DNA of 9,770 nucleotides, from contig JAETQR010000078.1 in NCBI GenBank assembly GCA_021770615.1, positions 1 through 9,770 of the forward strand, given 5' to 3'. The stretch comes from Lachnospiraceae bacterium. GTDB lineage: Bacteria > Bacillota_A > Clostridia > Lachnospirales > Lachnospiraceae. The notes beneath the pieces are model-generated. The model had not been told where the DNA came from and ran no database searches. It saw nothing but the letters and a program-made list of their open reading frames with translations. This document shows positions 6,779 through 9,770 of this stretch, piece after piece. How positions within the stretch are numbered: the first letter of the stretch is position 1; each line of letters starts with the position of its first letter. A program made the position numbers and the translations under genes.

Positions 6779-7010
6779 CCTTTCCGGGCATTTCGCCCTG
6801 TTAATATTATTATCAGTTACTTTTGCGCCAGCGGTCTTACGTGCGTTTCCCTGTTACCTGCAGCCGTCTCAGACTGCCTCTGCCTGCATATGCAGGTCAC
6901 TGACCATAAGGCTCCGGTCAGCCGCCCATCATCGGGAGTGTCATTATGATCTCGCTCACTTTCAGAAAAGAAAGGTCATGGCAAGACTCCTGGTAGGCTT
7001 CCAGGGTGCA
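6779..7010. promoter_or_regulatory. Hairpin-rich noncoding leader upstream of ssb
   Basis: No credible gene spans this stretch, which is less AT-rich than its surroundings. It contains many short perfect inverted repeats: GGGC/GCCC (6786-6798), the 14-bp palindrome CCTGCATATGCAGG (6883-6896), TGACC/GGTCA (6901-6920) and CCTGG/CCAGG (6989-7005). No clear -35/-10 pair for a duplex promoter was found before ssb, apart from an isolated TTGACA at about 7019-7024 with no -10. The structure would form on the transferred plus strand, which is the template for ssb. It may be a single-strand promoter, a priming site or a long regulated 5' UTR. Confidence 0.45.
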
Positions 7011-7057
7011 CTTATCAATTGTCAAGGTTCAACAAAGGAACATTTCCAAAACGTCCT

Positions 7058-7400
7058 CTAATTACTAAAGTCAAATGACCTGGCATGATGCAAAAAATTC
7101 GTGATATTTTTTTGCATTTTTATTACCTTGTCTTTTGTTTTCGTTAGTTCCTTCATATACTCTGTACTGAGGCATATAAAAACGGACATAATTTTGAAAA
7201 ATAATTGTTCCTCTACCTATAAAGCTTTAAAAACGGTATTTACCAACCCTCTTTTGCAAATTTTTTATGTATAAACGAAATATTTCTTTTCTAATTTCCT
7301 GTTCCATACAACGCGAGGGCAGATATTTTCTTAGAAAAATCATTTTTCCACTAATCACACGTGGCAGAGGGTATAAAGTCAGATGATTTTGAAAAAAAGC
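7058..7400. other. AT-rich stretch without a convincing gene
   Basis: Only short open frames without ribosome-binding sites are present. The one structural feature is an inverted repeat, TGCAAAAAA (7089-7097) and TTTTTTGCA (7108-7116), followed on the plus strand by TTTTATT; it could end plus-strand transcription. The rest looks like decayed or spacer DNA between the ssb leader and the terminator of the small-gene cassette. Confidence 0.4.
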
Positions 7401-7436
7401 AAAAAAAATAGGCACTAACCATTTACGGTTAATGCC
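7401..7436 (-). terminator. Intrinsic terminator of the 80-aa gene cassette
   Basis: On the minus strand GGCATTAACC (7436-7427) pairs with GGTTAGTGCC (7420-7411), one G·U, with a 6-nt loop. Two bases later comes a run of eight T (7408-7401). It begins 18 nt after the stop codon of the 80-aa gene, so it closes that cassette. Confidence 0.85.
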
Positions 7437-7455
7437 CTTTGGGGTAATCATTATT
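7412..7455. repeat. 44-bp direct repeat, copy 1
   Basis: This segment recurs at 8737-8780 with 42 of 44 bases identical; the two differences are both C/T (7436 and 7449). It contains the terminator hairpin plus TTTGGGGTAAT and ends at the stop codon of the 80-aa gene. The similarity drops sharply on both sides. Confidence 0.85.
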
Positions 7456-7697
7456 TATCTGTTTTTATCTGATTGTGAAAGAACACTTGCAGCTAAACTC
7501 TTTGTTGTTCCAGAATACTTATTACTGTTCATTACCATAGATGCCTTTGTTTCCATAGCTTTACCAGTAATTTTTCCGGTGTTTCTCTGTGACAATACAC
7601 TTGCAGCTAATGACTTCTGAATTTGAGAGCTATTATTTGATCTCATAATTTTTGAAGCCTGTGTTGATAATTTCTGTCCACTTGATTTTGTATTCAT
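7455..7697 (-). CDS. 80-aa protein of two repeated units, unknown function
   Basis: I cannot name this protein's function. It consists of two copies of a 27-residue unit: TQASKIMRS...SLAASVLSQR (12-38) and TKASMVMNS...SLAASVLSQS (50-76). The 10-mer KSLAASVLSQ is identical in both. It is small, basic, rich in Ser/Lys/Ala, probably helical, and has no membrane segment or signal peptide. The ATG at 7697 has a weak purine-rich AAGAAAGAGAG site; in-frame starts at 7739 (TTG) and 7736 (ATG) add residues unrelated to the repeats and lack a ribosome-binding site. It is the last gene of the cassette starting at 8550 and is closed by a terminator. Two competing hairpins lie over its translation start region. 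Its location in the predicted leading region is compatible with an anti-defence or early-establishment role, which is inference. Confidence 0.75.
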   Translation of the reverse strand: MNTKSSGQKLSTQASKIMRSNNSSQIQKSLAASVLSQRNTGKITGKAMETKASMVMNSNKYSGTTKSLAASVLSQSDKNR

Positions 7698-7703
7698 GTT
7701 TTG

Positions 7704-7747
7704 TCTCTCTTTCTTTTTAAGAGAGAATGTGATCATCAAACATTCTC
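7704..7747 (-). promoter_or_regulatory. Overlapping hairpins before the 80-aa gene
   Basis: On the minus strand GAGAATGT (7747-7740) pairs with ACATTCTC (7730-7723). The next bases TCTCTCTT (7726-7719) pair with AAGAGAGA (7711-7704), which covers the likely ribosome-binding site. The two stems share 7723-7726, so they cannot both form fully. This could switch translation of the 80-aa gene on or off; no ligand or leader peptide can be named. Confidence 0.4.
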
Positions 7748-7768
7748 GAACATATTGTTACTTATAAT

Positions 7769-7909
7769 TTATTTATCATTCTTTTCTTTGGCTTCTTTAC
7801 GTGGAAAGCAAAATACCTTTTTGCCAACCTGCTTAGCATATAAACGATTTCCATTTCTTAATGTAATATATGCTGTAAAAACCATGTCAGTCTGGTCACA
7901 TTTTACCAT
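7769..7909 (-). CDS. 46-aa conserved-looking small protein, unknown function
   Basis: A 46-aa gene supported by a perfect AAAGGAGG (7918-7925) with 8-nt spacing to ATG. The product begins MVKCDQTDMVFTAYITLRNG and continues NRLYAKQVGKKVFCFPRK before a Lys/Glu tail. The FTAYITLRNGNRLYA part reads as two beta strands with a tight turn and the following GKKVFCFP as a third, so it may be a small beta-sheet protein. It has two Cys, no membrane segment and no signal peptide. It resembles unnamed ~50-residue proteins with an AYITLRNGKRLYA core that I associate with Firmicute accessory DNA, from memory only. It lies between a block of strong secondary structure and the 80-aa gene. Function unknown. 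Confidence 0.72.
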   Translation of the reverse strand: MVKCDQTDMVFTAYITLRNGNRLYAKQVGKKVFCFPRKEAKEKNDK

Positions 7910-7935
7910 GCAATCTGCCTCCTTTCCAAAAGATT

Positions 7936-8085
7936 TTTCTCAGACGAATCCGAGAAAGTATGGAAATTAGCAGAAACAAATACTAAAATATATTTGAAAG
8001 ATATGGTTTTAGTAGATGATCTTTTGTCTCTGCTATTTCCGCCAGAGTTCGTTTGAGGCCCTAATCTCAAATGAACTCTTTTTTT
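7936..8085 (-). ncRNA. Strongly structured intergenic RNA or cis-element
   Basis: Three stems follow each other between the 127-aa and 46-aa genes. (1) 8044-8057 with 8066-8079, 14 bp. (2) GGAAATAGCAGAGACAAA (8040-8023, minus) with 7980-7962, about 18 bp with one bulged A, enclosing a perfect TACTAAAA/TTTTAGTA stem (8014-8007 with 7988-7981). (3) TTTCTCGGA-TTCG-TCTGAGAAA (7957-7936, minus), 9 bp closed by a UUCG tetraloop. In stems 2 and 3 the single odd pair is G·U when read on the minus strand but a mismatch on the plus strand, which argues for a minus-strand RNA. Stem 3 ends 11 nt before the ribosome-binding site of the 46-aa gene. It may be a regulatory leader or a separate small RNA. Confidence 0.5.
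8044..8085 (+). terminator. Plus-strand intrinsic terminator-like hairpin
   Basis: AGAGTTCGTTTGAG (8044-8057) pairs with CTCAAATGAACTCT (8066-8079), 14 bp with one G·U on the plus strand, and is followed by seven T (8079-8085). The shape is that of a strong terminator for plus-strand transcription, yet all genes here are on the minus strand. It could block antisense transcription or end an antisense RNA; no plus-strand promoter is clear. On the minus strand it has no U-tract and has an A·C mismatch. Confidence 0.55.
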
Positions 8086-8107
8086 GGAATCAGAAAAGTT
8101 GCAAGCC

Positions 8108-8491
8108 TTATACCATAGTGACTGCTTCATTCAAATCAAACAGCATTAAATTCATTTCTGGAACTAATACGCCATTTACTCGATACGACAACTGACTCAA
8201 ATCCCAATCACAAATTCTTGCAATCGTGTTAATCAAATCTTTTGCATTCCATCGAACCGACAAAACACCATTTGATTTTTCCTTATAAAACTGTACTGAC
8301 TTGTCATCATGTTCATCACATGCTTGAACCGCAATCTGTTTATCAGATTCGCTTATCAGAAGTTTTACATATGTTGGGTATTTCATCTTCATGATTACAG
8401 ATTTGTTGAATGTAATACCATTACTTGTAATCGAAATATATGGTACACCCTCGCTAAAGTCAAATGTCTTAAAATTTGATAAATCAATCAC
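8108..8491 (-). CDS. 127-aa protein of unknown function, GTG start
   Basis: I do not recognise a named family. The start is GTG at 8491: AAAGGAGG lies 8 nt before it, and the in-frame ATG at 8518 is upstream of that site and at the predicted transcription start. The protein begins MIDLSNFKTFDFSEG. It then alternates strands (VPYISITSNGITFNKS, YVKLLISESDKQIAVQAC) and has an acidic DEHDDKS loop (59-65). A helical section VRWNAKDLINTIARICDWDL (79-98) and a final strand pair RVNGVLVPEMNLMLFDL (104-120) follow. The ITFNKS...YVKLLI...KQIAVQ run (26-56) has a faint look of an AbrB-type beta-hairpin DNA-binding fold, too weak to assign. It has no membrane segment. It is first in a cassette with the 46-aa and 80-aa genes and has its own promoter. 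Confidence 0.78.
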   Translation of the reverse strand: MIDLSNFKTFDFSEGVPYISITSNGITFNKSVIMKMKYPTYVKLLISESDKQIAVQACDEHDDKSVQFYKEKSNGVLSVRWNAKDLINTIARICDWDLSQLSYRVNGVLVPEMNLMLFDLNEAVTMV

Positions 8492-8521
8492 TCTGCTCGC
8501 CTCCTTTCTGTTTTCCATATA

Positions 8522-8550
8522 ATTATAACATATTCATCCATTCTGTTCAA
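8522..8550 (-). promoter_or_regulatory. Sigma-A promoter of the small-gene cassette
   Basis: On the minus strand TTGAAC (8545-8550) and a perfect TATAAT (8522-8527) are exactly 17 bp apart. Transcription should start near 8515, leaving about 24 nt of leader that contains the AAAGGAGG site before the GTG at 8491. This placement also excludes the ATG at 8518 as a start. Confidence 0.85.
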
Positions 8551-8725
8551 TCCTATTTATCTTTTTGTTTTCTTTTCGTCTTCTTTTTGTTTTTTATTCA
8601 TCTCCTGTTCTTCCATTATTTTATTATTTATTCACTTATTATTTTGTGCATTTGCATCAAAACTCATGTAAATACTTTTCGTTTTAAATAATTTAACCGA
8701 AAACAGATACAATTTTTATAGTAGT
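8551..8725. other. Pyrimidine-rich spacer, no gene seen
   Basis: The plus strand is strongly T/C-biased from about 8553 to 8640. Open frames are short, of extreme composition and lack ribosome-binding sites. I see no promoter, hairpin or repeat beyond those listed for the flanks. Confidence 0.5.
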
Positions 8726-8761
8726 CAAAACAAAAAGCACTAACCATTTACGGTTAATGCC
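8726..8761 (-). terminator. Intrinsic terminator after the methylase remnant
   Basis: On the minus strand GCATTAACC (8760-8752) pairs with GGTTAGTGC (8745-8737), 6-nt loop, followed by TTTTTGTTTTG. It lies 22 nt after the stop of the type IIG remnant and is nearly identical in sequence to the terminator at 7401-7436. Confidence 0.8.
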
Positions 8762-8780
8762 TTTTGGGGTAATTATTATT
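8737..8780. repeat. 44-bp direct repeat, copy 2
   Basis: Second copy of the segment at 7412-7455, offset 1325 bp, 42/44 identical. As with copy 1, it ends next to a gene's stop codon (2 bp from the TAG at 8783). Confidence 0.85.
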
Positions 8781-8782
8781 TT

Positions 8783-9656
8783 CTATTTTTCTTCTGTAAG
8801 CTTCTGATACATTTTCATCAATTTTGCCACACAATCCGCTTCCGATATTTTAGTACTGAAACCATACGCATCCATCACAGCTCTGTTGTTTGCGTTATGT
8901 GCTTTAAGTAATTCCGGTGGCATAGTCAACGGGTCATAAAGATCTGCAAGACTGCTGTTTGGATAAAGTGCTCTGGCATCTAAGATTGCCTGTGCAGTTT
9001 TCTTTATCTTTTCTTTTTGTTCATCCGTAGATGACGGCCATGGGAAATTGTTGTAAACATGATTTACCGTATAACTATAATCACTTTTTAATCTTCCGCA
9101 AATTGCTCTCATCCATGCCATATGAATATTTGATTCAAGCACACCAAAATGATATAACGTCCCTTCAGTCATAATTCTTACTTTATCGCTGCACAGTACA
9201 GTTTCATCCATATAGCCCATTGGAATATATCTTCTACGTTCTGATGACACTTGCGGTATAACTATGTAATTTCCTTTTGGAAAATTAGATACATGAAATC
9301 TCGTTGGATTATCTGCAATCTTTCGTGTTCCTGCACTTGTGCTGTTAAGTCTATACTCTCTAACTGCCTCAACTCGCTTCATACATTCCGGCATTTTTCT
9401 TAGTTCACTCGGTACACAATTTCCTAGGTATAAACAATATCTAGGTTTCTGATTAATAAACTCTCTCGCTCCATACCACGGATGAAAATAATTAGTTGCT
9501 TTCGGTTCTTTTTTTACAAAATTCACCATCTCATCTTTCTCAAATAAGTAATACCCTCCATCTATCGGTTTATTTCCAATTCCAATTTCTGGTACATCAC
9601 AGATAGGATGTTTTCTACTGGCAACAAAAACATTATCTGCATCAATCAAATAAGCC
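8783..9656 (-). pseudogene. 5'-truncated MmeI/YeeA-like type IIG restriction-methylase
   Basis: The 291 or so codons correspond to the C-terminal third of COG1002 enzymes, which are usually about 900-1000 aa and combine an endonuclease, an N6-adenine methylase and a target-recognition domain. Numbering from 9649, visible family blocks are: GNKPIDGGYYLF (25-36), GAREFINQKPRYCLYL (60-75), VIPQVSSERRRYIPMG (130-145), HFGVLESNIHMAWMR (167-181), GRLKSDYSYTVNHVYNNFPWP (185-205) and SLADLYDPLTMPPELLKAH (233-251). These are the target-recognition and C-terminal segments. The nuclease and the SAM-binding/NPPY methylase core are absent. The family-like frame begins with AYLIDADNVFVASRK at about 9655; a TAG lies in frame at 9667-9665 and no start with a ribosome-binding site exists. 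It should be inactive unless a partner supplies the rest. Confidence 0.8.
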
Positions 9657-9770
9657 TGAATTCCCTAAAATAAGTGGTTCTACTTTGAATAGTGGTTCTA
9701 CTCCCACACCTAAAAAGCTTTAAATATCACATTTTTTTACCAATAAGTTGAAATCATTGGCATTTTATTA
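9657..9770. mobile_element. Probable insertion-sequence end (IS21-like)
   Basis: Methylase homology stops abruptly at about 9656. The abutting DNA begins TG on the plus strand (CA on the minus) and carries two direct copies of AGTGGTTCTACT, at 9673-9684 and 9691-9702, spaced 18 bp. TG/CA ends with multiple short terminal repeats are the pattern of IS21-family elements. No transposase coding is visible in the remaining 68 bp, so the family assignment is tentative. The rest of the element and the missing 5' part of the methylase would lie to the right. Confidence 0.45.

Noticed and set aside
7019..7024. TTGACA on the minus strand as a -35 box for ssb.
   Set aside because: No -10-like hexamer lies 16-18 bp downstream, so a duplex promoter here is not supported.
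7058..7189. Two short minus-strand frames, 43 codons (7058-7189) and 34 codons (7071-7175).
   Set aside because: Both begin with ATG but lack a ribosome-binding site, overlap each other in different frames and lie in AT-rich DNA.
7227..7451. A 74-codon minus-strand open frame beginning in the 44-bp repeat.
   Set aside because: Its first codons are the terminator sequence itself, it has no ribosome-binding site and no recognisable motif. It most likely is chance or decayed DNA.
7936..8040. Possible CRISPR or tandem-repeat array suggested by repeated short motifs.
   Set aside because: The repeats are inverted, not direct, differ in length and have no regular spacers.
7903..8130. A 75-codon minus-strand frame across the structured intergenic block.
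   Set aside because: It would have to start within the 127-aa gene with no ribosome-binding site, and its composition follows the hairpin arms. The 46-aa gene in another frame has an excellent start.
8574..8640. A 19-codon Lys/Glu-rich minus-strand frame in the spacer between the methylase remnant and the cassette promoter.
   Set aside because: Too short and too biased in composition; no convincing ribosome-binding site and it stops before the promoter.
8476..8691. A 71-codon plus-strand frame rich in Phe/Leu/Ile that looks like a membrane protein.
   Set aside because: The hydrophobicity results from a T/C-rich tract; no ribosome-binding site, and it opposes the cassette promoter.

Overview
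The window looks like part of a mobile genetic element from a low-GC Gram-positive gut anaerobe, most likely a Lachnospiraceae-type clostridium. The evidence is AT-rich intergenic DNA, strong AGGAGG/AAAGGAGG ribosome-binding sites, occasional TTG and GTG starts, and a MobQ-type relaxase beside a DUF3847 protein. Every gene I accept is on the minus strand. No integrase, replication initiator, tRNA, rRNA or CRISPR array is visible, so chromosome-borne element versus plasmid cannot be decided here.

Layout from left to right. Positions 116-736 hold a type II toxin-antitoxin pair with its own sigma-A-type promoter and a palindromic operator. Positions 979-1804 hold two overlapping genes: a small membrane protein, and a helix-turn-helix protein that also has a membrane segment and a coiled coil. 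They are driven by a strong promoter with a dyad. Positions 1941-5852 are the mobilization and DNA-processing operon: DUF3847 protein, MobQ/MobL relaxase, and a Toprim plus RecA-like primase-helicase. Positions 5937-6098 are a hairpin-rich origin of transfer whose core matches the RSF1010/pIP501 nic family. Positions 6120-6772 encode a small Xre-like regulator and a single-stranded DNA-binding protein, followed by a hairpin-rich noncoding leader to about 7010.

Positions 7401-8550 form a compact cassette: a clear promoter, a 127-aa protein starting at GTG, a 150-nt block of strong secondary structure, a 46-aa protein with a perfect ribosome-binding site, an 80-aa protein built from two repeats, and a terminator. 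Positions 8783-9656 are the C-terminal third of an MmeI/YeeA-like type IIG restriction-modification enzyme, cut off at its 5' end by what looks like the tip of an insertion sequence. Its terminator is a 42/44-identical copy of the one after the 80-aa gene.

How the parts fit (inference). The relaxase should nick the plus strand near 6079/6080, so DNA to the right (ssb, small-gene cassette, restriction remnant) enters the recipient first. All genes there use the transferred strand as template, and a hairpin cluster sits just upstream of ssb. This is the arrangement expected of a conjugative leading region with single-strand promoters and early anti-defence genes. The best candidates for something undescribed are the 127-aa/structured-RNA/46-aa/80-aa cassette and the membrane-bound helix-turn-helix pair. 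A further oddity is a decayed second copy of the primase gene's 3' end, lying within and just beyond the end of the small membrane-protein gene.
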